Of a stretch of DNA of 64,000 bases, positions 18,334-27,232 are shown piece by piece. Location of the stretch: positions 109,579-173,578 of the forward strand of contig JALVVR010000048.1 of NCBI GenBank assembly GCA_027023305.1, given 5' to 3'. Source of the stretch: Campylobacterales bacterium (GTDB taxonomy: Bacteria > Campylobacterota > Campylobacteria > Campylobacterales > QNZT01). The notes under the pieces were generated by a model. It did no database searches. It saw nothing but the letters and a program-made list of their open reading frames with translations, and was not told the DNA's origin. Each line of letters starts with the position of its first letter. Position 1 is the stretch's first letter. The position numbers and the translations under genes are program-made.

Positions 18334-18968
18334 CCACCAAAACCTCTGCTTCTAAAACCTCCACCAAAAAATCCACCACTCCTTCTGCTTCTTGTACTGC
18401 TTTTTTTCATAAATCCACTTCTTCTACTAGCTCTTGCTTTTTTAGCTTTGTTAAAACTGTTTACACTTCTATTATAAGTAGATGGTGATTTATAACTACT
18501 TTTTCTTCTTTGTTGATAATTTTGATTGTTAAAAAGCTTACTTCCTATCCAACTCCCAAGTACTGCTCCAGCTGCACTTGCGAGTATAGTCTCTCCCAAA
18601 CTCATGCCACCCATACCAGAGTTTACACTAGGATTTGTTAAAGGTGAAGTTCCATTGTCTATTTTTTTAGCTTCCTCTTTTACAAGAGTATCTAACTCCT
18701 CTTTAGTTAAAATCTTCTCTTTACCATCTAAAGTTTTCAGTATAACTCTTGTTTCATCTGAAGGATACTCATTTACTATCTTATACTGCTTTGGAGCTAC
18801 TTCTTGTATCACAACAAAAGCATTTTGTTTTTGATTTGCCTCACTAAAAGCTCTGCTATCACCTTTTTGATTATTTTGAGGTGATTCACAACCTACAAGT
18901 CCTACAACAAGCATAGCACCAATTCCACCAACTATTGAATAATCCCTAATTTTTTTAATATGTTTCAA
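18330..18968 (-). CDS. YgiB-like (DUF1190) lipoprotein
   Basis: A 212-residue protein with an N-terminal lipobox (VVGLVGCESP, Cys at about 27), a Gln/Asn-rich region, a glycine-rich hydrophobic patch (ASAAGAVLGSWIGSKLF) and a Ser/Arg/Gly/Phe tail. The same architecture and Gly-rich C-terminus occur in E. coli YgiB, which also precedes ygiC, so the pair is very probably ygiBC-like. The start is a TTG at 18968 with an excellent GAGGAGG site. Low complexity limits certainty. Confidence 0.7.
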   Translation of the reverse strand: MKHIKKIRDYSIVGGIGAMLVVGLVGCESPQNNQKGDSRAFSEANQKQNAFVVIQEVAPKQYKIVNEYPSDETRVILKTLDGKEKILTKEELDTLVKEEAKKIDNGTSPLTNPSVNSGMGGMSLGETILASAAGAVLGSWIGSKLFNNQNYQQRRKSSYKSPSTYNRSVNSFNKAKKARASRRSGFMKKSSTRSRRSGGFFGGGFRSRGFGG

Positions 18969-18970
18969 AT

Positions 18971-20128
18971 CTACTCCTCCTCAACTCTTTCTATAAGCTC
19001 TTTTGCTCTGTCTTGTGATCCTTGCCCAAAAGTTAAAACAACTGCCATTCTTCTACCTTTATGACTCTCAGGCTTTCCAAAGATTCTTAAAAAACTGTTT
19101 TCACTAAAGACAGTCTCATCAACTTTAAAAGTAGGCTTTACACTCTCCTTAGTAGATTTATAAGCTGCACTAGCACCCTCTCCATAAAATATAAATCCCA
19201 AAGGAAGTCCTAAAACTGCTCTTACATGAATCGCAAACTCACTCTGGCTTTGTGTTATCATCGTAACCATTCCAGTATCATGAGGACGAGGGCTTACTTC
19301 ACTAAAGAAAATCTCATCATCTTTCACAAAAAGCTCTACTCCAAAAATACCTCTTCCACCAAGTCCATCAGTAATCTTTTTCGCTACCTCTTTTGCTTTT
19401 TCTATCGCTACATCACTCATTTGCATTGGTTGCCAAGAGTAGATATAATCCCCATCTTTTTGGACATGACCTATCGGCTCACAAAATACAGTTTCATTTT
19501 CAGTTCTAGCTGTAAGCAAAGTTATCTCATAATCAAACGGAACAAACTCCTCAACTATAAGCTCACTTGCATCTCCTCTAGCCTCTTTTGCCTCTTCCCA
19601 AGAAGCTTCCAAGTCATCTTCACTTCTAGCAATACTTTGCCCATGCCCACTACTACTCATGACAGGCTTTATCACACAAGGAAATCCTATCTCTTTGCTT
19701 GCCTCTTCTAACTCTTCAAAACTCTTTACAAACTTATAAGCACTTGTTTTAAGCCCTAACTCCTCTGCTGCAAAAACTCTGATATTTTTTCTATTCATAG
19801 TTTTGTTTACTGCCTCAGCATTTGGGATAACATTAAACCCCTCTTTTTCAGCTTCAAACAAAGCTTCTATACTAATAGCCTCTATCTCAGGAAGTATATA
19901 ATCAGGTTTTTCTCTTCTTATAACTTCTAAAACTTCATCTTTGTTTTGCATATCTATTACATATGACTTGTTTGCAACTAAGTGAGCAGGAGCATTTTCA
20001 TAATTATCCACTGCCACTACCTCTACTCCTAGTCTGTTAGCCTCTATCGCTACCTCTTTCCCTAGCTCTCCACTTCCTAGAAGTAGTATCTTTGTACTGT
20101 TACTTTTTAATGGTGTTGTAAACATCAT
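18971..20128 (-). CDS. purT: formate-dependent phosphoribosylglycinamide formyltransferase
   Basis: A 385-residue ATP-grasp enzyme of purine synthesis that formylates GAR with formate and ATP. The N-terminal [16 protein letters not shown], the [18 protein letters not shown] loop and [14 protein letters not shown] are diagnostic of PurT. It starts 3 nt after moeA and ends 3 nt before the YgiB-like gene, so it belongs to a minus-strand run from moaD. Use of formate rather than formyl-THF suits an organism with formate metabolism. Confidence 0.95.
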   Translation of the reverse strand: MMFTTPLKSNSTKILLLGSGELGKEVAIEANRLGVEVVAVDNYENAPAHLVANKSYVIDMQNKDEVLEVIRREKPDYILPEIEAISIEALFEAEKEGFNVIPNAEAVNKTMNRKNIRVFAAEELGLKTSAYKFVKSFEELEEASKEIGFPCVIKPVMSSSGHGQSIARSEDDLEASWEEAKEARGDASELIVEEFVPFDYEITLLTARTENETVFCEPIGHVQKDGDYIYSWQPMQMSDVAIEKAKEVAKKITDGLGGRGIFGVELFVKDDEIFFSEVSPRPHDTGMVTMITQSQSEFAIHVRAVLGLPLGFIFYGEGASAAYKSTKESVKPTFKVDETVFSENSFLRIFGKPESHKGRRMAVVLTFGQGSQDRAKELIERVEEE

Positions 20129-20130
20129 GA

Positions 20131-21342
20131 CTAAAAGTCCTCCATATCTAATATTCTTACTTTATCGCCCTTTTTAAGCTCCTTTTGCTCTACATCAACT
20201 CTAACAAGTGCTACATCTCCCAACATATTTGTCAGTATCGCACTTGTTCCACTTTTTTTGCAGGAAAAATCAATCATATACTCTCCATCTTCTATACTCA
20301 AACTACCTGCATGAAACTCTGTTTTATGAGTCTTTTTCTTAAAATTATTTTTCAAAGTTGCTTTTTTATACTTTAACTCTCCATTAAGTCCCATCATACT
20401 TCTTATCAAAGGTATAACATAAAGTATAAAAGTTACAGTCGAGCTATATGGAAACCCAGGAAGTGCTACTATAAACTTTTTGCCAATCTTTACTATCTTT
20501 ATATGTTGCCCAGGTTTTAAGCTAACACCCCTAGTAATATAATCTGCTTCAAAATCCTCTAATATCAACTTTACAAAATCATAATCCCCAACACTAACTC
20601 CACCAGTTGTTACAACTATATCACATCTACTAAGTAAGTTTTGCATCGCTTCTTTTATAGAGTCTTTATCATCTCCTATCAAAGAGTGTCTTACAACTTC
20701 TGCTCCCTCATTTTTTGCCAAAGATTCTAAGACGAACTGATTTGAACTTCTGATTTGAGCATCATTTGTTTGTATATCTCCAACATCAAGTATTTCACTT
20801 CCAGTACTTAAAACTCCAACAATTGGTTTAGCAAAAACTTCTACTTGGGAGATATTTAAACTAGCCATTACCCCAATATCAGCAAAATTTAACTTACTTC
20901 CAGACTTTATCAAAACTTCACCCTCTTTGAAGTTTTCACCTACTTCTCTAACATTTTTACCAAAACTTACCTCTTCTTTGATAACTATATATCCATCTTC
21001 TACTTCCACAAACTCAATAGGTATAAGAGTATCACCACCACTAGGCATAAGTGAACCTGTAAAAGTTTTGATACAAACTCCACCTATTACTTCTTCTTTG
21101 TTATCACTTCCAGCAGGATTATCTCCTAAGATTTTTATCTTTCCTAAACTCAAATCTTCATGCTTGATAGCATAACCATCCATAGCAGAGGTAGGATAAG
21201 CAGGTGAGTTAAAAGTAGCTACTATATCAGTTGCTAAAACTCTCTCAAAAGCATCACTTAAAAAAACTCTCTCTTTTAACTTAGGCTTTTCACTAGCATC
21301 TCTCAATGCATCTAACGATTCTTCAAATGGCACAAACTTCAT
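20131..21342 (-). CDS. moeA: molybdopterin molybdenumtransferase
   Basis: A 403-residue MoeA that inserts molybdate into adenylylated molybdopterin. Visible landmarks are [12 protein letters not shown], the MoCF-binding domain ([24 protein letters not shown]), KPGQHIKI and [12 protein letters not shown]. The start overlaps the moaE stop by 4 nt. Gene order moaD-moaE-moeA gives the last steps of molybdopterin assembly in one operon. Confidence 0.95.
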   Translation of the reverse strand: MKFVPFEESLDALRDASEKPKLKERVFLSDAFERVLATDIVATFNSPAYPTSAMDGYAIKHEDLSLGKIKILGDNPAGSDNKEEVIGGVCIKTFTGSLMPSGGDTLIPIEFVEVEDGYIVIKEEVSFGKNVREVGENFKEGEVLIKSGSKLNFADIGVMASLNISQVEVFAKPIVGVLSTGSEILDVGDIQTNDAQIRSSNQFVLESLAKNEGAEVVRHSLIGDDKDSIKEAMQNLLSRCDIVVTTGGVSVGDYDFVKLILEDFEADYITRGVSLKPGQHIKIVKIGKKFIVALPGFPYSSTVTFILYVIPLIRSMMGLNGELKYKKATLKNNFKKKTHKTEFHAGSLSIEDGEYMIDFSCKKSGTSAILTNMLGDVALVRVDVEQKELKKGDKVRILDMEDF

Positions 21343-21776
21343 GATAACACTCCACTATTTTCTAACTTTATTCCTCTTTTTTTAACAAAAACTCTTTCTC
21401 CATCTCTCATATCATACTTCCAAATAGGAGCATTAGCTTTAAAATCCTCTACAAACTTATTAATCATCTCTAAAGAAACTCTTCGCTTAGGTGAAGAAAT
21501 AGCACACATAAATGAACTCTCATGTAAAAGTACATCTCCAACAGAGTGAGCCATATAAACCTCAGCCTTCACCTCTCTTAACTCATCTTGCCACTTTGAA
21601 AACCACTTCTCTAAGATAGGCTCATAAATATCAAAACTAAGCCCATCTATATCATCCTCATCTCGCACTATCCCAACAAAAGTTATCAAAGCTCCATGGT
21701 TCTTGTCTTTGACTATATCAAACCAATTGTTTTGGATAGATTTTACATCTAAATTACCTTTGTGAAGTTCTAGCAT
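21339..21776 (-). CDS. moaE: molybdopterin synthase catalytic subunit MoaE
   Basis: A 145-residue MoaE that transfers sulfur from MoaD thiocarboxylate to precursor Z. The conserved GALITFVGIVRD, YMAHSVGDVLLHE and the C-terminal lysine-rich APIWKYD region are present. ATG at 21774-21776 is chosen because GGAGG stands 6 nt before it inside moaD; the frame is open 15 codons further upstream but without a ribosome site. It starts 1 nt after the moaD stop. Confidence 0.93.
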   Translation of the reverse strand: MLELHKGNLDVKSIQNNWFDIVKDKNHGALITFVGIVRDEDDIDGLSFDIYEPILEKWFSKWQDELREVKAEVYMAHSVGDVLLHESSFMCAISSPKRRVSLEMINKFVEDFKANAPIWKYDMRDGERVFVKKRGIKLENSGVLS

Positions 21777-21777
21777 T

Positions 21778-21999
21778 TTAACCTCCACATACAGGAGGAA
21801 GAAGTGAAACCTTATCCCCATCTTTCAATTCTACATCCAACCCAGCAACTATCTCATCATTAACAGCCACTGCCAAAGATTCCAACCACTCTTTTAAACT
21901 TTCATCTTTTTTTAATATCTCTTTTAACTCAGATAGATTTTTTATATCTACTTCTAAAGGTTCTTTTGAAATAGGTCCTAAGAACTCAACTTTTACCAT
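21778..21999 (-). CDS. moaD: molybdopterin synthase sulfur carrier subunit MoaD
   Basis: A 73-residue ubiquitin-like sulfur carrier. It ends in the obligatory Gly-Gly (PPVCGG), which is thiocarboxylated before sulfur transfer by MoaE. The KDGDKVSLLPPV motif and length fit the family. It is the first gene of the minus-strand run moaD-moaE-moeA-purT. The start has an AGGAAGAG site. Confidence 0.93.
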   Translation of the reverse strand: MVKVEFLGPISKEPLEVDIKNLSELKEILKKDESLKEWLESLAVAVNDEIVAGLDVELKDGDKVSLLPPVCGG

Positions 22000-22053
22000 T
22001 TGCTCTTCCTTTATTTTTTTTGATTATACTTAGCTAAAACTTTTATAGAGGTT

Positions 22054-22728
22054 ATGGAAACACAAATGATATTACTTGGCAAAATAGAGTATATAAACTT
22101 AGCTCCATTTCATGTGTTTTTAAAACGATATATAAGTAACACTCAAACTAAACAATCTATAAACTACCATAAATCCTACCCAGCTAAGATAAATAGATTA
22201 TTTAAAAAAAGAAAAGTAGATGCTGGATTTATCTCAAGTGTTGAAAGTTTTAGAGGAAGTTTTAAAAGATTTGATGTGGGAATAGTAGCAAAAAAAGAGG
22301 TTAGAAGTGTTTTAGTCAAAAAAGGAGAGGTAAAAACTGACTCTGAATCAGCCTCTTCAAACATGTTAGCTAAAGTTTTAGGTATAAAGGGAAAAGTTAT
22401 CATAGGTGATAAAGCTTTAAAATCATACTTACAAAATCCTAAAGCTTATCAAGATTTATGCACACTTTGGTATGAAAAAGAAGCTCTTCCATTTGTCTTT
22501 GCAAGATTTTGTGCTAACAAACATAGCTCTTTTTATAAAACCCTCATAAAAAGATTTATCTCTTCAAACAAAAAAATCCCTCAGTATATACTAGAAAAAT
22601 ACTCAAAAAAAAGTGGTGTTTCAAAAAAAGATATAAAAGAGTATCTAACTCTCATCTCTTATGAGATAAATCACAAAGAGCAAAAAGCTCTTAAGCGATT
22701 TTTTAAACTTACATCCCAGGGATTCTAG
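22054..22728 (+). CDS. mqnA: chorismate dehydratase (futalosine pathway)
   Basis: A 224-residue MqnA, the first enzyme of futalosine-dependent menaquinone synthesis, turning chorismate into 3-(1-carboxyvinyl)oxybenzoate. GKIEYINLAPFHVF, the AGFISSVES pocket and TLWYEKEALPFVFA are family landmarks of this periplasmic-binding-like fold. The first ATG (22054) has a GAGG site only 2 nt away; a second ATG at 22066 is possible. The last 20 nt overlap the convergent SQR-like gene. Campylobacterota rely on this pathway. Confidence 0.88.
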   Translation: METQMILLGKIEYINLAPFHVFLKRYISNTQTKQSINYHKSYPAKINRLFKKRKVDAGFISSVESFRGSFKRFDVGIVAKKEVRSVLVKKGEVKTDSESASSNMLAKVLGIKGKVIIGDKALKSYLQNPKAYQDLCTLWYEKEALPFVFARFCANKHSSFYKTLIKRFISSNKKIPQYILEKYSKKSGVSKKDIKEYLTLISYEINHKEQKALKRFFKLTSQGF

Positions 22729-23872
22729 GTATTTTACCTAACTTTGAGTTTTTACAGTACCATCCCCATCCCTTTTTAAGCCAATGTCCTATAACAGGCA
22801 TAGGTATCATTTTGCCACCTTTATTATCTCTATAAACAAAAGATGCTCCATTCCCACTATCCATGACACAAAGGATATTTATATGTTCTTCATAACCTTT
22901 TCTATCACTGCTACCTTTTAGCTTTTGCTCTAAATTGTAAGCTACATTTCTTGCCATAACTTCTGCTATATGCCCCTGTTTTGCTCTCCAATCAGGACCT
23001 TCTAGTGCTACACTATCTCCAATAGCATAAACATTTTCTTTTCCTTCTGCTTCGCAAAAATCATTTATCTTTATAAGTCCAGCTTCATTTAGAGCTAAAT
23101 CACTACTTTTAAATACATCATGACCATTTCCTGCAGGAATAAACATAGTAAAATCACTCTCAAGCTTACTATCATCTTCAAAAACTATACCATCAGCTTC
23201 AAATCTTTTCATCTTTTTACCAAAATGCTTTTTGATATCTAACTTATTAAAAAAAACATCCATCATCTTTAAAGCTTGTTCTCCCATTCTAGCTCCTGGT
23301 TTTTCCATAGGTGCAAAGAAAGTTAACTCAAACTCATCTCTAATCCCTAGTTTTTTTAGCTTATTGTGTACATTAAAAAGTACCTCAAAAGCTGGACCAC
23401 CTCGGACATTGCTACTATCTTTAGGATTTCCACCAAATCCCATAGCTATCTTTCCACTTCCTTTTTTGATAAGCTCATCAATTTTCTCTTTTATCTTGAT
23501 AGAATCTTCTGGCTCTCCACAGATAGATAAAAAGTTTTCGCTACCAACATGGCTCATCTTTCCACTTCCGATAGCAACTATCAAGTTTTCATACTCATAA
23601 CTTTCATTTTCACAAACAACTTTGTTTTGACTACTTTGTATCTCTTTTACTTCATCAACTATCAACTCAAATCCATGAGCTTCACTCAAATCCTTTAACG
23701 GCACACAGATATCTTCAAACTCAGCCTCACTTGTTGGTATCCAAATAGAAGTAGGATAGATATAAAAATAATCACGATTTGAAATCATAGTAGTCGCAAA
23801 ACCTGCTTTTCTTAGATATATACAAGCCTCTACTCCTGCAAATCCTCCACCAAGGACTAAAACCTTTTTCAT
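22709..23872 (-). CDS. sulfide:quinone oxidoreductase-like flavoprotein
   Basis: A 387-residue two-dinucleotide-binding flavoprotein. FAD binds at VLVLGGGFAGVEA (4-16) and the second Rossmann/FAD motif is VYAIGDSVAL (281-290). Cys118 and Cys335 (ILCVMDSGNG) match two of the redox cysteines of SQR enzymes; the third cysteine near 156-160 is absent, as in some SQR types. The C-terminal amphipathic GHWLKKGWGWYCKNSK could dip into the membrane. It probably oxidises sulfide and reduces quinone, but flavocytochrome-c sulfide dehydrogenase-like or NDH-2-like roles are alternatives. GGGG site before the ATG. Confidence 0.75.
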   Translation of the reverse strand: MKKVLVLGGGFAGVEACIYLRKAGFATTMISNRDYFYIYPTSIWIPTSEAEFEDICVPLKDLSEAHGFELIVDEVKEIQSSQNKVVCENESYEYENLIVAIGSGKMSHVGSENFLSICGEPEDSIKIKEKIDELIKKGSGKIAMGFGGNPKDSSNVRGGPAFEVLFNVHNKLKKLGIRDEFELTFFAPMEKPGARMGEQALKMMDVFFNKLDIKKHFGKKMKRFEADGIVFEDDSKLESDFTMFIPAGNGHDVFKSSDLALNEAGLIKINDFCEAEGKENVYAIGDSVALEGPDWRAKQGHIAEVMARNVAYNLEQKLKGSSDRKGYEEHINILCVMDSGNGASFVYRDNKGGKMIPMPVIGHWLKKGWGWYCKNSKLGKIPRIPGM

Positions 23873-23928
23873 AACTTCCCCTTATAATTATTATTAGTAT
23901 AATATCTTAGCATATTTTTTATATATTT

Positions 23929-23946
23929 TGTTATAATCAAATCATG
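23929..23946 (+). promoter_or_regulatory. extended -10 promoter of waaC, probably leaderless
   Basis: TGTTATAAT at 23929-23937 is a perfect extended -10. Six bases separate it from the ATG at 23944, so the usual start point (about 7 nt downstream of the hexamer) is the A of the ATG. No Shine-Dalgarno is present. A second TATAAT at 23898-23903 could give a 34-nt leader, also without a ribosome site. Confidence 0.55.
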
Positions 23947-24900
23947 AAAATAGCTATAGTCAAACTCTCTGCAATGGGAGACATCATACAATCAGCATTT
24001 ATTTTACAATACATCCATCAACACTTTCCTGATACAAAGGTTGATTGGATTGTAGAAGATAGTTTTGCTCCTATTTTAGAAAACAACCCACACCTTCATG
24101 ATATAAAAAGAGTAAATCTAAAATCTATAAAAAAATCTCCACTAAATATTTTTAGAGAGATAAAAAAGATAAAAAAGTATGCAAAAGAAAACTACGACTT
24201 TGTAATAGATTTACAAGCAAATATAAAATCAGCTATCACCTCAAAACTGCTATCCAAAAATGTTTACGGATATGATAAAAACTCAGCTAGAGAAAAAGAA
24301 GCTAGCTGGTTTTACTCAAAATCTTTTGATATACCATATCACTTAAACACCATAGATAGATATAGGCTTTTGATAAACTCAGTATTTGATATAGAGATAA
24401 AAAAAGAAGATGTATTAAACAAAAAGCCTTATCTCTTCTCTAAAACTGACAAAAATTTTGGTTCAGAAGTTGTCTTTATCATAGGAGCTAGTTGGAAAAG
24501 CAAAATTTACCCAAAAGAAAAAGTAAAAAAAGTGATAGAATCTCTTGATACAAAAGTTACAGTTCCTTACTCAAATGATAAAGAGTATGAGTTTGCCAAA
24601 AGTTTAGGAGATGTAGAGGTAGTTAAATTAAACCTAGATGAACTAAAAGCCCTCATATCAAATGCAAAGTTAGTCATAGGAAATGATACAGGTCCTACAT
24701 ATATAGCATGGGCAAACAACATCCCTAGCATAGTACTTTTTGGACCAGTTCCACCTAATAGAGTATATGGCGATGAAAAAACTCTGCTTTTAAAATCTCC
24801 CACAGAGGTAAATCCATATAAACTAAACAGAGAAGACTACTCTATCAAAGAGATAGATGAAAACCTAATCATAAAAGAAGCAAAAAGGTTACTTTCATGA
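23944..24900 (+). CDS. waaC: lipopolysaccharide heptosyltransferase I
   Basis: A 318-residue GT9 glycosyltransferase adding the first heptose to Kdo of lipid A core. The N-terminus KLSAMGDIIQSAFIL and the acceptor motif NDTGPTYIAWANNIPSIVLFGP are typical of WaaC. It probably works on the inner face of the cytoplasmic membrane. It opens an operon of five genes joined by 4-nt overlaps: waaC, GT9, antitoxin, toxin, waaF. Confidence 0.9.
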   Translation: MKIAIVKLSAMGDIIQSAFILQYIHQHFPDTKVDWIVEDSFAPILENNPHLHDIKRVNLKSIKKSPLNIFREIKKIKKYAKENYDFVIDLQANIKSAITSKLLSKNVYGYDKNSAREKEASWFYSKSFDIPYHLNTIDRYRLLINSVFDIEIKKEDVLNKKPYLFSKTDKNFGSEVVFIIGASWKSKIYPKEKVKKVIESLDTKVTVPYSNDKEYEFAKSLGDVEVVKLNLDELKALISNAKLVIGNDTGPTYIAWANNIPSIVLFGPVPPNRVYGDEKTLLLKSPTEVNPYKLNREDYSIKEIDENLIIKEAKRLLS

Positions 24901-25796
24901 ATATCCTCATAACTCGTCATGATAAGATAGGAGACTTTTGTACTACACTTCCTATGATAAAAGTTTTAAAAAAGCAAACAAATCACAAAATATTTGTTCT
25001 AGTTTCAAAGGTAAACTATGACTTTGCAAAAAACTTTGATTTTATAGATGAAGTTGTTTTATATGAGGATAAGCCTCTAAAGTTAGCCAAAAAACTAAAA
25101 AAACTAAATATCGATACTTCTATCTCAGCCTTTATAGATACTAAACTCTCTTTTGCCCTTTTTTTAAGTGGTATAAAAACTAGAATTGCACCAGCTACAA
25201 AGATAGCTCAAATCTTTTTCAACAAAAAAGTAAAACAGAGACGAAGTGAAGTAAAGATGAGTGAATATGAGTACAACTTAGAACTTTTAAAAGCCTTTGA
25301 TAAAAATTTAGACTTAACATATACTCCACCCATTTTAGAACTAAAGCAAAACAGAGAATACATAGTAGTTTTTCATCCTGGATTTGGTGGAAGTAGTGAT
25401 GGAAACTTAAAACTAGAAGATTATCTAAACTTAGCCAAGTCCATAAAAGACAAAACAAAAGTTGTCTTTACCTTTGGTCCAGATGACAAAACATCAGAAG
25501 CATTTGTAAAAAACAATAGTGATTATGAAATCAAAAATAACTTTAAATCTATTTGGGATTTTACACTTTACTTATCAAAAGTAAAACTATTTATATCTAC
25601 ATCTACTGGACCTATGCACTTAGCAAGTCTATCCAACACCCCTACTCTCTCCTTTTTTGGAGATAGCAAGTTTGCAAGTTTTAAAAGATGGAAACCAGAG
25701 AGTAGCGAAGAGGTACAAAATAACTTTTTAGTTAGTGAGAATTATGATAAAATACTCTTTAAAGAGATTATTAAAAGATTAAAGGAAATTGTATGA
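24897..25796 (+). CDS. GT9-family glycosyltransferase (heptosyltransferase-like)
   Basis: A 299-residue GT9 protein. RHDKIGDFCTTLPMIKVLKK is the N-terminal nucleotide-sugar fold start, and STSTGPMHLASLSNTPTLSF is the heptosyltransferase motif. It differs enough from WaaC and WaaF that the sugar and position cannot be fixed; a third core heptose is likely. The ATG overlaps the waaC stop by 4 nt, and its own stop overlaps the antitoxin start by 4 nt. Confidence 0.85.
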   Translation: MNILITRHDKIGDFCTTLPMIKVLKKQTNHKIFVLVSKVNYDFAKNFDFIDEVVLYEDKPLKLAKKLKKLNIDTSISAFIDTKLSFALFLSGIKTRIAPATKIAQIFFNKKVKQRRSEVKMSEYEYNLELLKAFDKNLDLTYTPPILELKQNREYIVVFHPGFGGSSDGNLKLEDYLNLAKSIKDKTKVVFTFGPDDKTSEAFVKNNSDYEIKNNFKSIWDFTLYLSKVKLFISTSTGPMHLASLSNTPTLSFFGDSKFASFKRWKPESSEEVQNNFLVSENYDKILFKEIIKRLKEIV

Positions 25797-26011
25797 TAAA
25801 ATTAAAAATAGACAATCCTGAGATTGAAAAATTTTTTGGTAAAAGCGATGAAGTTCTTAAAGCTCTTGATTTCTTAGTAAAAAATGATATAGACTATAAA
25901 AATCATATACCTTCTTGGCATATAGAAGAATTAGAAAAAAGGGAAAAAGAGTTTTTTGAAAATCCTCATGCAGGAAATGATTGGGATAAGATTAAGGCAA
26001 AATATATATGA
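25793..26011 (+). CDS. antitoxin of a RelE/ParE-type pair
   Basis: A 72-residue acidic protein. It has an N-terminal strand-helix region (MIKLKIDNPEIEKFFG) and a C-terminal helix with HIEELEKREKEFF, the shape of addiction-module components that wrap a RelE/ParE toxin. It overlaps the upstream glycosyltransferase and the downstream toxin by 4 nt each. AAGGAAAT site before the ATG. Assignment rests mainly on the neighbouring toxin. Confidence 0.75.
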   Translation: MIKLKIDNPEIEKFFGKSDEVLKALDFLVKNDIDYKNHIPSWHIEELEKREKEFFENPHAGNDWDKIKAKYI

Positions 26012-26301
26012 AAATTATTCTTCATCCTCTATCAGAACAAGATTTAGATGAAAGTATAAAACACTATGAAGAAATAGACAAAAACTTAAAAGAAAAATTT
26101 ATAAAAGAGTTAGATTTTACTTTTAACCAAATAAAACTTAATCCAAAATTATACCCTTTAGTAACAACTTACTCGCATAAAAAAGTTATGCAGAAGTTCC
26201 CTTATATTGTTTACTATACTATTTATGATAATACTATCAATATTTTAGCTATATTTCATACAAGTAGAAATCCTTATACATTAAAAAAGAGATTATCATG
26301 A
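26008..26301 (+). CDS. RelE/ParE-family toxin
   Basis: A 97-residue protein with the RelE/ParE fold sequence: HPLSEQDLDESIKHYEE helix hairpin, LDFTFNQIKLNPKLYP, and the C-terminal FPYIVYYTIYDN-INILAIFHTSRNP strands. Family members either cut mRNA on the ribosome (RelE) or poison gyrase (ParE); the sequence here leans towards ParE/RelE hybrids and the target is not known. It overlaps antitoxin and waaF by 4 nt, so it is embedded in the lipopolysaccharide operon. Confidence 0.85.
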   Translation: MKIILHPLSEQDLDESIKHYEEIDKNLKEKFIKELDFTFNQIKLNPKLYPLVTTYSHKKVMQKFPYIVYYTIYDNTINILAIFHTSRNPYTLKKRLS

Positions 26302-27224
26302 AAATATTTATTGAAATCCCAACTTGGCTTGGAGATGCCATCATGACAACTCCTGCTATAGAAAATCTTTTAAAAACATATCCAAAGGCAGAGGTTACGA
26401 TTTTTGGCTCTTTTGTTTCTACTGAGGCTTTAAAAAAGCATCCTCAAATAAAAGAAGTTATAGTAGATGAAAGCAAAAAAGCAAGGTGCAGGATTTGTTG
26501 GATATATAAAAAGGCTAAAAGTTTAGGGAAGTTTGATAAAAGCTTTACATTTAGAAGAAGACTTTATCCAACTATTATGCAGTTTTTTTTAAACTCAAAA
26601 GAGAAGTATATATATAAAAGATATACAAAAGAAACTAGACATCAAGTTTTAAGATACAATGACTTCATAAACAACTCTTTAGAAAAAGTAGCTTATGCAA
26701 AAGATTTAAAACTCTATCATGACAGAAAAGTTTATAAAAAACCAACTTTAGGATTAAACCCAGGTGCTACTTATGGAAGTGCAAAAAGATGGTACCCAGA
26801 TAGATTTGCAAAAGTTGCATCAGCTCTGCATAAAAAGTATGATATCATAATCTTTGGTGGACCAAATGAGATAGAAATGGCAAAAGAGATAGAAGAAAAC
26901 TTACTTAAAGAAGGTGTACTAAACTTCCAAAACTTAGCTGGAAAAACAACTGTAACTGAGCTTATTGAGCATATAGCAGGACTTAGCCTTTTTATCACAA
27001 ATGACAGTGGACCTATGCACATAGCAGCTGCTTATAAAGTTCCAACTATCGCTCTTTTTGGTCCAACAAAGTGGGATGAAACAAGCCCTTGGAAAAATCC
27101 AAATGCCAAAATAATAAAAAAGAATTTAGATTGTATGCCTTGTATGAAAAGAAGTTGCCCTTTAAAGAGTCATGAGTGTATGGATTTGATTGGGGTAGAA
27201 GATATATTAGAAAATTTAATTTAA
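26298..27224 (+). CDS. waaF: lipopolysaccharide heptosyltransferase II
   Basis: A 308-residue GT9 enzyme adding the second heptose. PTWLGDAIMTTPAIENL at the start, NPGATYGSAKRWYPDRFA, TNDSGPMHIAAAYKVPTIALF and the C-terminal cysteine cluster (CMPCMKRSCPLKSHECM) are typical of WaaF. The ATG overlaps the toxin stop by 4 nt. It is the last gene before the GC-rich palindrome pair at 27233-27311. Confidence 0.92.
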   Translation: MKIFIEIPTWLGDAIMTTPAIENLLKTYPKAEVTIFGSFVSTEALKKHPQIKEVIVDESKKARCRICWIYKKAKSLGKFDKSFTFRRRLYPTIMQFFLNSKEKYIYKRYTKETRHQVLRYNDFINNSLEKVAYAKDLKLYHDRKVYKKPTLGLNPGATYGSAKRWYPDRFAKVASALHKKYDIIIFGGPNEIEMAKEIEENLLKEGVLNFQNLAGKTTVTELIEHIAGLSLFITNDSGPMHIAAAYKVPTIALFGPTKWDETSPWKNPNAKIIKKNLDCMPCMKRSCPLKSHECMDLIGVEDILENLI

Positions 27225-27232
27225 ACTATTTT

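Noticed and set aside
18262-18477. Plus-strand frame rich in Pro/Leu
   Set aside because: It is the complement of the Gly/Ser-rich end of the YgiB-like gene, with no ribosome site.
23232-23600. Plus-strand frame opposite the SQR-like gene
   Set aside because: Antisense shadow with low-complexity Ser/Leu/Pro content.
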